The position numbers and the translations under genes are program-made. DNA of 64,000 nt from an uncultured Roseicyclus sp. (GTDB taxonomy: Bacteria; Pseudomonadota; Alphaproteobacteria; Rhodobacterales; Rhodobacteraceae). Positions 43,783-53,111 of this stretch are shown here, piece by piece; within the stretch, counting starts at the first letter, position 1, and each line of letters begins with the position of its first letter. The DNA is taken from positions 1,390,982-1,454,981 of the forward strand of contig CANMRT010000001.1 of the NCBI GenBank assembly GCA_947500415.1, in the 5' to 3' direction. Under the pieces are notes generated by a model. The model was not told the origin of the DNA, did not search any database, and was given only the letters and a program-made list of their open reading frames with translations.

Positions 43783-46779
43783 TTAGCCCGGGATTTCGAG
43801 AGTGACGGTTCGTCCGCTGCGCACGTATTGCAGCGTGGTCTCACCGATAGCAGCGACACGGCCACCATCAAGGCGGTCACCAACGGCAACACGGACGAAA
43901 CGGCCTGACGAGAGGCGCACGAGGGCGCGTCGGTCTGAGTTTGTGCCGGTTACACCGATAAGGTTCACGTTGCGTAGACGGATCGCGTTGCGTTCCGTTG
44001 CAGCACGACTGACATCGGCGTTGGAGGGGATGGCGGGGCCGGGGGCGACGGCGGCCACCTCAACTGCGGTGGGTTCTTCTGCAGGGCGACGGTCGGCGCT
44101 GGCTACGATCTGTTCGATGTTTGAGGGCCGTGTCGTGGGCAGAAGCGAGCGCGCGACGGCGAGGTCCGTGCCGCTGATTGCGGCGGCGACGGCGGCATCT
44201 ACGTCTTCTTCTGACACGCCGCTTTCACTGGGGAAGAGAGAGGCTGCCGCGGCCGCTTCTTGTGGGGACTGCGGACGTTCCGTGGGGCGGCGTTCGCCGA
44301 GTTCATCCGTGGTCAGACCGCCCAAGACCTGGCGTTCACGCAGCTCAGCGAGGTTTCCGGGACGCTCGGTCGGGCGGAAGGTGCCCAGAATGGCGTCATC
44401 AATGTCGGTTGCGGGGGCCGCCTCAGCGATCTCGCGCGGGCGCTGGCGGGCGGCCACGGGGGGCGTGCCTGCAACCACAAAGGCGCCTTCAGGGGTCAGC
44501 ACGCCTTGCGTTGTGGCGGCGACAAGGCCCTGTTCCGTCAGGTCAAACTCGGCACCAAAGGGTGGCGGGGGCGGGAAACGGCGCAGCAACTCGCCGGGGT
44601 TCACGCCGGGTTCGGGAAGGGCCACCGCATCGAGCGCTGCGATCTGAGGGTCGATGGAGGCGGTGTAGATGCGATCGAGAAGGTCGAAGGGGCGCAGATC
44701 CGGACGCTCAGGCGAGCGGGCCCAGATGCCATCTTCGGCATAAAGCGCCTCGGCCTCTTCCTGGCTCGGGTTCTGTCCTTGGTCGATTTGCGGCAGGGGC
44801 GGCAATTCAAACTCTGCGTCAATGTCAGGCAGCTCGCCCGTCTCGGACCCGGCCGCAACCTCTTCGACCGGCTGCGCGTCTTCATCGGGCAGCGCGGCCA
44901 AGTCGATGCCGTCAGCTGCGGCCTCATCCTCCAAGCTGGGGGCCGGACCGCTGCCAATGACAGGTGCGTCGGAGAACGCATCAGGGGCCTGGGGCCCGGT
45001 TGCGATTTCTTCGGTTGTATTGCCAAAGCCAAAGAGCCGCGCGACGGGGCTGTTGGGCAGGAAAACGGCGGACCAAATCGCAACCAGGGCCAAAAGGAGT
45101 AGCAGGATAACCGTCAGAATTAACCCGGTGCGGAACGACGGGCCGGAGGAGGCCACCGTCTTGCGGGCGAGAAGGCCGGAGGCGAAGCTTTCCTCTTCGG
45201 CAACGGCAGTGCCATCACCCGACGGAGCTACATCCGGGTCTGCCGCTTTATTCCGGCGCAACAGGCCGCCGCGTGCTGCCTTTGGCGCATCGCCGTCCGA
45301 CGCAGCACCGCCGCGTCCGCGCAGCGCGCCGCCGAGCAGACCTTTGCGCGTGCCCGAGGGCGTGGCGTCATCCGTACCTTGGGGGGGCGTTTCAAATGGC
45401 GAAGGGCGGGCAGCCGGGGCAGCCATTGCGGCCTCAGCCGGCGATCTCGGTTCAATCTCAACCCTCGGACGCTGCACCTGTGGTGGCGGTGCGCCAGCGG
45501 CTTTCGGCTTGGTTTTGCTGGCGTTGCGTACGCGCTGCAATTGTTCGGCCAGTCGCGGCATTCCGGCGTTTCCGCCGCCTGCAGCAGGTGTTGGAGCTGG
45601 ATCAGGATCGGCTGCTGGCGCGGGTGTTTCAGTGCTGGCGGGGCCTTCGGGATGCGTTAGGCCGATGCGCGCGCTGCGCTGGCCGACAAGCGAACCGGCA
45701 GCCGCGTCTGGGGCCGATGCGCGGCCTCGGCGAGCCGAAAACTGCGGCTCACCGTCCGGTGTGGGCGCAGGCGAGGGTGATTCACCACGAATGACACGCG
45801 CCCGTTGGCGTGCCTCGCGAGCCGCGGGCGACGGGGCAGGTGGCAAAGGGTCTTCGCCGGTGGCTTCGTCCTCAACAGCAGGGATGTCATCGGCGTCCGT
45901 ATCAGCGATCGGTTGGACGGGTGAATTGATGTCATCGATGGCCGGAATGTCGGATGTGTCCGGGTCAGTGGACATGGCGAGAGCTTCGGCCAGCGCCGGG
46001 TTCCCGTCGATTGGAGCCTCGGGCGCGGAGGTATCTTCAGGTTCAGGCGTGGCATCGGATGGCGCGACATCGTCAGTAGCCGGGGCTGTTGGTTCCGCTT
46101 CAAGCGGGGATGCTTCATCCTCGGCCTGTGGTATGGCTTCTGCTTCCCGGGCATCTTCCGCTGCCTCAACGGCTTCGGAAACTTCCGGTTCTGGCGCTAT
46201 TTCGACTTCTGGGACCGGCTCTGGCTCAGGCTCCGGCTGGCCATGGGTGTCTGGCCCAAAGGCAATCCCGTCAGCCGAGAAGCCGAAATCGCCTGCGTCC
46301 GCGTCCATGTCGAAGGTGGGCACACCGGGGAAGCGTTCCATCGGCGGCATGGCTGCGAAGCCTGCGCTGTGGAAGCCGTATTGCGCGGCGAAGCCTTTGG
46401 CCTCTTCCAGCGTCTCGCGGGCGACGACGGCGATCTTCACGCGGTCCTCTTCCAGCATGCGCCAGTCGTATTCCAGCTCTGTCACCGCATAGGGCGTCAT
46501 GCCGTCGAGGCCTTCCTCGATCCGGAAGGCGGTCAATTCGGGGTCGCCAGTGGGGGCCGTCAGCGAGGTGTAGAGCATTTGATCGTCGGGCAGGACGAGC
46601 AGCACTTTGAAATCGTCGCCCACGCGCGCGACGGCTTCGTCTTTCAACGTAGAGAGCGCCGCGGCGAGATCTGGCACCGACAAGGGTGTCTCGCCAATCA
46701 TGGCCCAGTGGCCCGCGGCTTGCCGATGTGCAAGCGCGATGCCATCCGCCGAAAGGAAGAGTGCGATATTCACCGTCAA
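43783..46779 (-). CDS. Large bitopic protein: PilM-like N-terminus, acidic linker, one membrane span, PilP/GspC-like C-terminus
   Basis: A 998-residue protein. Residues 1-160 follow the pattern of PilM/GspL actin-like domains (VLLVLPDDQMLYTSLTAP, then AFRIEEGLDGMTPYAVTELE, VKIAVVARETLEEAKGFAAQ). Residues about 165-545 are acidic, proline- and alanine-rich and probably disordered. One membrane helix lies at about 549-571. The periplasmic part ends (about 930-998) in a small beta domain with LIGVTGTNSDRRALVRLSSG and VAVGDRLDGGRVAAIGE, like PilP or GspC. The start is TTG 46779 with GAGG six bases upstream. I know no characterised homologue. It converges with mgtE. Confidence 0.7.
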   Translation of the reverse strand: MTVNIALFLSADGIALAHRQAAGHWAMIGETPLSVPDLAAALSTLKDEAVARVGDDFKVLLVLPDDQMLYTSLTAPTGDPELTAFRIEEGLDGMTPYAVTELEYDWRMLEEDRVKIAVVARETLEEAKGFAAQYGFHSAGFAAMPPMERFPGVPTFDMDADAGDFGFSADGIAFGPDTHGQPEPEPEPVPEVEIAPEPEVSEAVEAAEDAREAEAIPQAEDEASPLEAEPTAPATDDVAPSDATPEPEDTSAPEAPIDGNPALAEALAMSTDPDTSDIPAIDDINSPVQPIADTDADDIPAVEDEATGEDPLPPAPSPAAREARQRARVIRGESPSPAPTPDGEPQFSARRGRASAPDAAAGSLVGQRSARIGLTHPEGPASTETPAPAADPDPAPTPAAGGGNAGMPRLAEQLQRVRNASKTKPKAAGAPPPQVQRPRVEIEPRSPAEAAMAAPAARPSPFETPPQGTDDATPSGTRKGLLGGALRGRGGAASDGDAPKAARGGLLRRNKAADPDVAPSGDGTAVAEEESFASGLLARKTVASSGPSFRTGLILTVILLLLLALVAIWSAVFLPNSPVARLFGFGNTTEEIATGPQAPDAFSDAPVIGSGPAPSLEDEAAADGIDLAALPDEDAQPVEEVAAGSETGELPDIDAEFELPPLPQIDQGQNPSQEEAEALYAEDGIWARSPERPDLRPFDLLDRIYTASIDPQIAALDAVALPEPGVNPGELLRRFPPPPPFGAEFDLTEQGLVAATTQGVLTPEGAFVVAGTPPVAARQRPREIAEAAPATDIDDAILGTFRPTERPGNLAELRERQVLGGLTTDELGERRPTERPQSPQEAAAAASLFPSESGVSEEDVDAAVAAAISGTDLAVARSLLPTTRPSNIEQIVASADRRPAEEPTAVEVAAVAPGPAIPSNADVSRAATERNAIRLRNVNLIGVTGTNSDRRALVRLSSGRFVRVAVGDRLDGGRVAAIGETTLQYVRSGRTVTLEIPG

Positions 46780-46922
46780 GTCAGACCTCAGTCAATTGTC
46801 TCTGGGCGTGGCTCTTGTGCCACAGCCGCCCCCTCTTACAGCGCTTTGCGCCCGCGTAAAACCTTTCCTTGGCCCTGCCATGGCCCTCAGCCCCCATAGT
46901 GTAAATCTTTTGCCCGCCTCGC

Positions 46923-46957
46923 AAAAGGGGGCGCAGCCCTACGTCGGGCGCGCCCCC
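46923..46957 (-). terminator. Terminator downstream of metY
   Basis: The hairpin GGGGGCGC-A-GCCC (46927-46939), six-base loop, GGGC-GCGCCCCC (46946-46957), is followed on the minus strand by TTTT (46926-46923). A second, weaker repeat (TTAACC at 46983 and GGTTAA at 47001) lies between it and the metY stop. Confidence 0.8.
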
Positions 46958-47016
46958 TGATACTTGCGTGACGCGCCGGGCCTTAACCTAGCGCGAAACT
47001 GGTTAATTTTCTCTTC

Positions 47017-48309
47017 CTATGCAGTCGCGGCGGACAAGGCGCGGTCAAGATCCGCGATCAGGTCATTCACATCCTCGGTCCCGATAGAGACCCGCACAAC
47101 GTTGGGTGCGGCACCGGCGGCTTCTTGCTGTTCCGGGGTCAATTGCCGGTGCGTGGTGGAGGCGGAGTGGATGATCAGTGACCGCGTGTCGCCCAGATTG
47201 GCCACATGGCTGAAGATTTCGAGCGAATCGACCAGCTTGATGCAGGCGTCGTAGCCGCCTTTCACTGCGAAGGTGAAGAGCGCCCCCGCACCGCGCGGGC
47301 AGACATCCTTGACGCGGTGGAAGTAGGGCGAGCTTTCGAGGCCCGCATATGTCACGAAATCAACGCGCGGGTCGTTTTCGAGCCAATAGGCGAGCTTCAC
47401 CGCATTCTCAACATGCCGCTCCATCCGCAGGCTGAGTGTTTCTGTGCCCATCAGCGTATAGTGCGCGGCCTGGGGGTTCATCGTCATGCCCAGGTCGCGC
47501 AGGCCGATGGCGATGCCGTGGAAGGTGAAGGCGAGCGGCCCGAACGTCTCATGGAACTTGAGGCCGTGATAGGCGGGTTCAGCCTGGCTCAGCGACGGGA
47601 ACTTGTCCGAGGCCGACCAATCGAAGGTGCCCGAGTCGACCACGCAACCGCCGGTGACGGTGCCGTTGCCAGTGAGGTATTTGGTGGTCGAATGGACGAC
47701 CAGCGTCGCGCCCAACTCAATGGGGCGGCAGAGGTAGGGCGTGGCCGACGTGTTGTCGATGATGAGTGGAATGCCCGCCTCATCAGCGATATCGGCAATC
47801 GCACGCACATCCATGATGTAGCCACCGGGGTTGGCAATAGCCTCGCCAAAGACAGCGCGGGTGTCATCGTCGATGGCAGCTTTGACGGCGGCTTCATCGT
47901 CGAAGTCCACGAACTTGGCTTCCCAGCCGAAGCGCTTGATGGTCTGACTGAACTGAGTGACCGTGCCACCATAAAGACGGGTGGAGGCGACGACGTTCTT
48001 GCCCGGCTGCATCAGCGGGAAAAGCGCCATGATTTGCGCTGCGTGGCCCGAGGAACAGCACACCGCACCCGCGCCGCCTTCCAGCGTTGCAATCCGTTCC
48101 TGCAACACGGCGACCGTGGGGTTGGTCAGGCGCGAATAGATGTAGCCAACTTCCTGCAGGTTGAACAAAGCCGCCGCGTGTTCGGCATCGCGGAACACGT
48201 AGGCTGTGCTCTGGTAAATCGGTGTCTGCCGCGCGCCGGTGGCCGGATCGGGCCGCGCGCCCGCGTGGATTTGCAACGTGTCGAAACCGTAGCTGGGTCC
48301 GTCGGTCAT
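47017..48309 (-). CDS. metY: O-acetylhomoserine aminocarboxypropyltransferase (sulfhydrylase) MetY
   Basis: PLP enzyme of the Cys/Met metabolism family that makes homocysteine from O-acetylhomoserine and sulphide. Characteristic segments are FDTLQIHAGARPDPATGARQ at the start, YSRLTNPTVAVLQERIATLE, SSGHAAQIMALFPL, the PLP lysine in VVHSTTKYLTGNGTV, and TRSLIIHSASTTHRQL. The length is 430 residues with ATG 48309. I looked for a SAM-II riboswitch in the 227-base upstream gap and did not find its conserved sequence. A terminator lies downstream. Confidence 0.95.
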   Translation of the reverse strand: MTDGPSYGFDTLQIHAGARPDPATGARQTPIYQSTAYVFRDAEHAAALFNLQEVGYIYSRLTNPTVAVLQERIATLEGGAGAVCCSSGHAAQIMALFPLMQPGKNVVASTRLYGGTVTQFSQTIKRFGWEAKFVDFDDEAAVKAAIDDDTRAVFGEAIANPGGYIMDVRAIADIADEAGIPLIIDNTSATPYLCRPIELGATLVVHSTTKYLTGNGTVTGGCVVDSGTFDWSASDKFPSLSQAEPAYHGLKFHETFGPLAFTFHGIAIGLRDLGMTMNPQAAHYTLMGTETLSLRMERHVENAVKLAYWLENDPRVDFVTYAGLESSPYFHRVKDVCPRGAGALFTFAVKGGYDACIKLVDSLEIFSHVANLGDTRSLIIHSASTTHRQLTPEQQEAAGAAPNVVRVSIGTEDVNDLIADLDRALSAATA

Positions 48310-48536
48310 GGAACTCTCCCTCGTTCAAAAGTTGCGCTGCTTGTAGAACAGCGCGCCCTTGGGCTGCAATCGCAGGTCGCAATCCAAGGCCGCTTGTTCT
48401 GAGACGTAGGCGATCTGCGTAACGTCTGTTCTTCATCTTGGCCGTTCGTTTCGGATAGGGGCGCGACGGCTTGGCACTGGACGCTGGCGCGCCAAACGGG
48501 CAAAACGCACCCGTAACGACCCAGCAGGATCAGACC

Positions 48537-48914
48537 ATGCTCGATTTCCTCAAACGCTCTGTGACCTGGTGGAACGGCCAGACCCTTGGCACGCAACTTT
48601 TCACGGCCCGCAAAGGGGAACGTGTGGGCGAGGACAGCCAGGGCAATATCTTCTATCGCAATGCTGACGATACGAAGCGCTGGGTGATCTACAACGGCGA
48701 AATGGAAGCAAGCCGGGTCGAGGCGGAATGGCATGGCTGGTTGCACCATACCTGGGACGAACCGCCAACCGACAAGCCGCTGGTCCACAAGGACTGGGAA
48801 AAGCCACACCAGGCGAACCTGACCGGATCTGCGGCAGCCTATGCGCCCGCAGGCTCCATCCGCCGGGCCGAGCCGGAAGAGCGGCGCGACTATGAGGCGT
48901 GGACGCCGGAATAA
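48537..48914 (+). CDS. NDUFA12-family complex I accessory subunit
   Basis: A 125-residue homologue of the mitochondrial NADH:ubiquinone oxidoreductase 17.2-kDa subunit, a supernumerary subunit that alphaproteobacterial complex I shares with mitochondria. The pattern [24 protein letters not shown], read in two overlapping halves, with [15 protein letters not shown] and [15 protein letters not shown] is diagnostic. ATG 48537 has AGGA seven bases upstream. It is encoded away from the nuo operon, just before mlaD and the DUF2155 gene, an order common in Rhodobacteraceae. Confidence 0.95.
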   Translation: MLDFLKRSVTWWNGQTLGTQLFTARKGERVGEDSQGNIFYRNADDTKRWVIYNGEMEASRVEAEWHGWLHHTWDEPPTDKPLVHKDWEKPHQANLTGSAAAYAPAGSIRRAEPEERRDYEAWTPE

Positions 48915-49001
48915 GGCGCCAAGCCGATAGAGCGGCGGATTGAAGCTTGTGGCGGAAACCTCCCCCTTGGCCTCGCGCGTCACTCCGGCTATCCCCTCTG
49001 A

Positions 49002-49457
49002 ATGGCTGAGACCGATTATTCCCTCACCGAGATTGCCACTGGCGGCGTCGTTCTTGCGGCGGCTGTGGGCTTTTTCCTCTATGCGAGCGGCCCCAGTGGG
49101 CAGAATGGCGCGGGGTCTTACGATCTGATGGCGCATTTTCGCTCGGCCGAAGGGATCGGCGTTGGCACCGAAGTGCGGCTCGGTGGCGTGGCCATTGGCA
49201 CCGTCACCGCGATGGAGCTGAACCCCGACACCTTCCTCGCGGAAACCACGCTCAGCGTCAGCGACACGATCGTTTTGCCGGACGACAGCGCGATTGCGAT
49301 TGCGTCTGAAGGGCTGCTTGGTGGCTCTTTTGTGGAAGTGATCCCCGGAGGCTCGCCGTTCAACCTGGAAGAGGGGGGCGAGTTCATCGATACGCAATCC
49401 TCCGTCAGCCTGATCACGCTTCTCCTACGCTTCTTTGGCGGAAGCGGAGACAGCTGA
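49002..49457 (+). CDS. mlaD: MCE-domain protein MlaD (phospholipid transport)
   Basis: Substrate-binding component of the Mla ABC system that keeps phospholipids out of the outer leaflet of the outer membrane. It has one N-terminal membrane helix (about residues 8-28, IATGGVVLAAAVGFFLYA) and a single periplasmic MCE domain (about 38-125) with FRSAEGIGVGTEVRLGGVAI and SEGLLGGSFVEVIPGG. The length is 151 residues, the normal size. ATG 49002 is used. The stop overlaps the DUF2155 start (TGATG). The mlaF and mlaE partners are not in the window. Confidence 0.93.
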   Translation: MAETDYSLTEIATGGVVLAAAVGFFLYASGPSGQNGAGSYDLMAHFRSAEGIGVGTEVRLGGVAIGTVTAMELNPDTFLAETTLSVSDTIVLPDDSAIAIASEGLLGGSFVEVIPGGSPFNLEEGGEFIDTQSSVSLITLLLRFFGGSGDS

Positions 49458-50026
49458 TGGTGCGCGCCGGTCTAGTATCGCTCGCCCTGATGGGCCTCGC
49501 GGCGCCGCTTGGCGCGCAGCAATTCGACAACTTCGATGGCGACAGCGCGTTCGACGATTTTCAGCTCGATACGGGTGAAGGCGGCGACTCTGGTTTGACG
49601 CTTTCCGAAGACGGCGGCCTGGTGCCCGACGGTGGCGACGGGGACATTCAGTTGAACCTTGGCACCGGATCGCAAGGTGGGTTTGTGGGTACGCCCGGTC
49701 TTAGCGGGCCGGTCACATCGGTCAGCCAACCGGCGACTGAGCAAGGAACAATCGTGACCCTTCGCGCGCTCGACAAGATGTTGGGGCAACCCACGGATGT
49801 TGAATTGTCGATGGGGCAAACTGTTGTGTTCGGCCGTATCGCGATCCGCGCCATTGAGTGCCGCTACCCAGCAGCTGACCCCAGCGGCGATGCCTTCGCC
49901 CATCTGGAAGTGCTTGATCTGGAAGGTAATTCCCTGTTTGACGGCTGGATGATCGCCTCCAGCCCTGCGCTCAATGCGTTAGAGCATTCGCGCTACGACG
50001 TTTGGGTTTTGCGCTGCGCCGGGTGA
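49457..50026 (+). CDS. DUF2155 domain-containing exported protein
   Basis: A 189-residue protein with signal peptide MVRAGLVSLALMGLAAPLGA, a low-complexity acidic, glycine-rich stretch (about 20-85) and a C-terminal DUF2155 domain (about 95-189). The latter has LRALDKMLGQPTDVELSMGQ, FGRIAIRAIECRYP and the hallmark DGWMIASSPALNALEHSRYD. Two cysteines in the domain (IECRYP, VLRCAG) are likely disulphide partners. The function is unknown. Coupling to mlaD suggests an envelope role. It converges with aat. Confidence 0.9.
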   Translation: MVRAGLVSLALMGLAAPLGAQQFDNFDGDSAFDDFQLDTGEGGDSGLTLSEDGGLVPDGGDGDIQLNLGTGSQGGFVGTPGLSGPVTSVSQPATEQGTIVTLRALDKMLGQPTDVELSMGQTVVFGRIAIRAIECRYPAADPSGDAFAHLEVLDLEGNSLFDGWMIASSPALNALEHSRYDVWVLRCAG

Positions 50027-50034
50027 AGCTTGGC

Positions 50035-50673
50035 TTAGACCACTAATTCGGCTTCTTGAGGCAGGGCGTGGAAATCCGCAGGCAGGATCAGCGCACGGCT
50101 TAGTTCTGCCCTGTAATCAGCCCGTGGCAGTTCAATCGCGCCGAGGGACGTCAGGTGATCGGTCACAAATTGCGTGTCGAAGAGGGTGAAACCCCCGACA
50201 CGCAGCCGATGAATCAGATGCCCAAGCGCCAGTTTCGACGCGTCCGTCCGGCGTGAGAACATGCTTTCGCCGAAAAACGCGGCCCCCAGGGTGACGCCAA
50301 AAACGCCGCCCGCAAGGCCTTCGCTGTCCCAAATCTCGACGGAATGGGCGAGGCCCTGGGCGTGCAAAACTTGGTAACAGGCGGTCAGATCATGGTTGAT
50401 CCACGTCGGCGCGCGGTCCGCGCATCCGTCGACCACACCGGCAAAATCTCGATTGATATGAACGGTATAGTCGCCGCGCCGGATCCGTTTGCGCAAGGAT
50501 CGAGAGGCATGGAACCGGTCCAGCGGAAAGACACCGCGCAACTTTGGATCGACCCAGAAGATGTTGGGATCATCGGTGCCTTCAGACATCGGAAAGATCC
50601 CGGCGGCGTAGGCGCGCACCATCAGCTCCGGCGTAAGGAGCGGTCGATCCTGTGGGTACATGTCATGCGCCAT
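50035..50673 (-). CDS. aat: Leucyl/phenylalanyl-tRNA--protein transferase
   Basis: Adds Leu or Phe to proteins with an N-terminal Arg or Lys, marking them for ClpAP through the N-degron pathway. Signatures are LMVRAYAAGIFPMSE, FWVDPKLRGVFPLDRFH, SVEIWDSEGLAGGVFGV, GAAFFGESMFSRRTDASK and LFDTQFVTDHLTSLGA. The length is 212 residues with ATG 50673; ATG 50661 is also possible. It lies downstream of accC in the same direction but is separated by a 305-base gap with two strong hairpins. Confidence 0.96.
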   Translation of the reverse strand: MAHDMYPQDRPLLTPELMVRAYAAGIFPMSEGTDDPNIFWVDPKLRGVFPLDRFHASRSLRKRIRRGDYTVHINRDFAGVVDGCADRAPTWINHDLTACYQVLHAQGLAHSVEIWDSEGLAGGVFGVTLGAAFFGESMFSRRTDASKLALGHLIHRLRVGGFTLFDTQFVTDHLTSLGAIELPRADYRAELSRALILPADFHALPQEAELVV

Positions 50674-50852
50674 CGCCTACAGGTAGGCGTCATTTGCCAA
50701 AAGGCCCATAGAAAATTGGCCAATCGCGCAATCTGTTTACTTTTCTGACGTGTTTACCGGCGATTAATCGGTGTGTGGTTTTATGCTGCCCATGGTTTTC
50801 CAGACCCCTGTTCAGATTCGTCGGCAGGTTATAGGTTGAGGGCGGAGTTTTG

Positions 50853-50966
50853 GGCGGCCTAACCCGTGGGCCGCCGTCCTTCTTTCCCTCGATCACAATG
50901 CACGGGCGCTTGCGCCGGCTGCAGCATCAGGAACGGCGTTGTGGGTTCTCACCCCGCAGCGCCGTT
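50853..50966 (+). other. Two strong hairpins in the accC-aat gap
   Basis: The gap 50674-50978 has no gene. It holds a seven-pair stem GGCGGCC (50853-50859) with GGCCGCC (50869-50875) followed by a pyrimidine run. It also holds a 14-pair stem (50932-50945 with 50953-50966, two G-U pairs) followed on the plus strand by ATTTTT (50971-50976). The T tract after the second stem favours termination of a plus-strand transcript, yet no plus-strand gene lies upstream here. A short untranslated RNA or a bidirectional terminator of accC are the options. Confidence 0.5.
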
Positions 50967-50978
50967 TCGCATTTTTGG

Positions 50979-52325
50979 CTAGTTCAGGTTCTCTTCCAGC
51001 CAGCCTTCCAGCCAGTGGATTGTGTAGTCACCAGATTGCACCGCTTCGGTCTGCAGCAATTCGTGAAACAGCGGCACGGTGGTGTCGATGCCGTCCACGA
51101 TCAACTCACCCAACGCGCGGTTGAGGCGGGCGAGCGCCTCGGGCCGGTCGCGGCCATGGACGATCAGCTTGGCGATAAGCGAGTCGTAGTAGGGCGGGAT
51201 GCGGTAGCCGTCATAGAGCGCCGAATCCATGCGCACGCCCAAGCCACCGGGGGCATGGTATTGCGTGATCGTTCCGGGGCAGGGCGAAAAGTTCGGCAGT
51301 TTTTCGGCGTTGATGCGAACCTCGATGGCGTGGCCCTGCACTTGCAAGTCTTCCTGTTTGAAGGACATCGGCTCACCGGCCGCGACGCGGATCTGTTCGC
51401 GGACAAGATCGACACCCATGATCGCTTCGGTCACCGGGTGTTCAACCTGAAGTCGCGTGTTCATTTCGATGAAGAAGAATTCGCCGTCCTCATAAAGGAA
51501 TTCGATGGTGCCCGCGCCTTCATAGCCAAGGTCGGCAATGGCCTTGGCACAGGTCGCGCCGATGCGCGCGCGGGTCTCAGAGTCGATGGCGGGGCCGGGG
51601 GCCTCTTCAAAGACCTTCTGGTGGCGGCGTTGCAGCGAGCAATCGCGTTCGGCCAGATGCACGGCCTGGCCGCGCCCGTCACCGAAGACCTGCACCTCGA
51701 TATGACGCGGGCGGCCGAGGTATTTCTCGATATAGACCTCGTCATTGCCGAAGGCAGATTTGGCTTCGGATCGGGCGGAGCGGAAGGCAATTTCCAGCTC
51801 ATCACGGGTTTTGGCAAGCTTCATGCCGCGCCCGCCGCCGCCAGCGGTGGCCTTGACGATCACAGGGTAGCCCGCCTCGTCGCCGACCTTGTAGGCAGCT
51901 TCCAGATCCGGCACTCCGCCCTCGGAGCCGGGGACGCAGGGAACACCCAGTTTGATCATCGTGTCCTTGGCGGTGATCTTGTCGCCCATCGTGCGGATGT
52001 GTTCGGCGGAAGGGCCGATGAACTTGATGCCGTGATCTTCAACAGCCTGCACGAAGGCGGCATTCTCGGACAGGAAGCCGTATCCTGGGTGGATCGCCTC
52101 GGCGCCCGTAATCTCACAGGCAGACAGGATCGCGGACATGGAAAGGTAGCTGTCGGTGCCAGGCGCTGGGCCGATGCACACGCTCTCATCTGCCATACGT
52201 ACATGCATCGCGTCGGCGTCGGCAGTGGAATGCACGGCGACCGTTTCCACCCCCATTTCGCGGGCGGCGCGGATCACACGGAGCGCGATTTCGCCCCGGT
52301 TGGCGATCAGGATCTTGCGGAACAT
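50979..52325 (-). CDS. accC: Acetyl-CoA carboxylase biotin carboxylase subunit
   Basis: ATP-grasp subunit that carboxylates biotin on AccB, the first half-reaction of fatty acid synthesis. It has the N-terminal [32 protein letters not shown], glycine-rich ATP loop [12 protein letters not shown], active-site [18 protein letters not shown] and [14 protein letters not shown]. The length of 448 residues is standard; ATG 52325. It follows accB after 18 bases, so accB and accC form one operon. Confidence 0.98.
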   Translation of the reverse strand: MFRKILIANRGEIALRVIRAAREMGVETVAVHSTADADAMHVRMADESVCIGPAPGTDSYLSMSAILSACEITGAEAIHPGYGFLSENAAFVQAVEDHGIKFIGPSAEHIRTMGDKITAKDTMIKLGVPCVPGSEGGVPDLEAAYKVGDEAGYPVIVKATAGGGGRGMKLAKTRDELEIAFRSARSEAKSAFGNDEVYIEKYLGRPRHIEVQVFGDGRGQAVHLAERDCSLQRRHQKVFEEAPGPAIDSETRARIGATCAKAIADLGYEGAGTIEFLYEDGEFFFIEMNTRLQVEHPVTEAIMGVDLVREQIRVAAGEPMSFKQEDLQVQGHAIEVRINAEKLPNFSPCPGTITQYHAPGGLGVRMDSALYDGYRIPPYYDSLIAKLIVHGRDRPEALARLNRALGELIVDGIDTTVPLFHELLQTEAVQSGDYTIHWLEGWLEENLN

Positions 52326-52343
52326 GGGCGTCCCCCTTCCGGC

Positions 52344-52832
52344 TTATTCGATGATCATCAGGGGCGCGCCGTATTCGACGGGAGCGCCATCTTCGACCAG
52401 GATGCGCTTGACGGTGCCAGCCCGCGGGGCAGGGATCTGGTTCATCGTCTTCATCGCCTCGACAATCAAAAGCGTCTGACCCTCGGATACTTTGTCACCG
52501 ACGCTAACAAAAGCGGGGGTACCGGGCTCGGCCTGTAGATACACGGTGCCGACCATGGGTGAGGTCACGGCGCCGGGGGCCTGCGCGGGATCCTCAGACG
52601 CCTCAGCGGCGGCTGCAGGCGCCGCGGCGGCAGGGGCGGCTGCGGGGGCTGCGGCCACGGCGACCGGGGCCGCGACGGGGGCTGCCATCATTTGGCGCGC
52701 CACACGCACGTTCAGCCAATCGGATTCGGCATACTCGCGCTTCACATGAAGCTCAGTCAGGTCATTTTCCCGCAAAAGCTCTGCCAACGCCTTGATAAAG
52801 GCCACATCTTCGTCGCGCGTCTTCTCAGCCAT
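52344..52832 (-). CDS. accB: Acetyl-CoA carboxylase biotin carboxyl carrier protein
   Basis: Carries biotin between the carboxylase and transferase parts of acetyl-CoA carboxylase. An N-terminal helical part precedes an alanine/proline-rich linker (about residues 50-85) and a C-terminal biotinyl domain with the modified lysine in [13 protein letters not shown] 52832 has GAGGAG about five bases upstream and gives 162 residues, the usual size. It is first in the accB-accC operon. The gap to preT (279 bases) is divergent and holds a RutR-like site. Confidence 0.96.
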   Translation of the reverse strand: MAEKTRDEDVAFIKALAELLRENDLTELHVKREYAESDWLNVRVARQMMAAPVAAPVAVAAAPAAAPAAAAPAAAAEASEDPAQAPGAVTSPMVGTVYLQAEPGTPAFVSVGDKVSEGQTLLIVEAMKTMNQIPAPRAGTVKRILVEDGAPVEYGAPLMIIE

Positions 52833-53033
52833 ATCGCTCCTCACCGTCCGCCATACGCCCGTTTCCGGGTCTGTTGATCTAACGCGCTATAACCCAGCGT
52901 CAGCGCGGGGAAAACCCGCCGTGTTCGGGAACATGTGGGGGTGACCTTTCGCGATTGCATCCACGGGGCGCTGAAAATCAGGGCGCGGGTTCGTTTCAGG
53001 TGCAAAAAACCGGCCAAAGCGGCAGTTTGATTT

Positions 53034-53049
53034 TTTACCATTTGATAAA
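53034..53049 (+). promoter_or_regulatory. Degenerate RutR-like box upstream of preT
   Basis: TTTACCATTTGATAAA agrees with the RutR consensus TTGACCANNTGGTCAA at 11 of 14 specified positions. It lies 63 bases upstream of the preT start, where an operator would act, and the sequence around it is AT-rich. It is weaker than the perfect site at 58229. Confidence 0.55.
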
Positions 53050-53111
53050 TTTTCGAACCCGTGCCAGCCTGATTGCGAACCAAGCCATTCGATCAGCGAG
53101 GGATATGCCGC

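Noticed and set aside
44822-46492. Long plus-strand open frame, rich in Ser, Ala and Gly
   Set aside because: It mirrors the low-complexity acidic linker of the minus-strand 998-residue protein; composition alone explains the absence of stops.
47206-48402. Plus-strand open frame opposite metY
   Set aside because: It is a shadow of the conserved minus-strand metY frame.
48331-48440. A short minus-strand reading frame ending GALFYKQRNF just upstream of metY
   Set aside because: About 34 open codons with protein-like composition, but there is no ATG or GTG start and no ribosome site, so it is not reported as a gene.
48310-48536. Possible SAM-II riboswitch upstream of metY
   Set aside because: Alphaproteobacterial met genes often carry one, but the conserved pseudoknot sequence is not present on the minus strand here; only simple hairpins such as GCGCTG/CAGCGC are seen.
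50850-52538. Long plus-strand open frame opposite accC
   Set aside because: accC is unmistakable on the minus strand, and the opposite frame shows no family signature.
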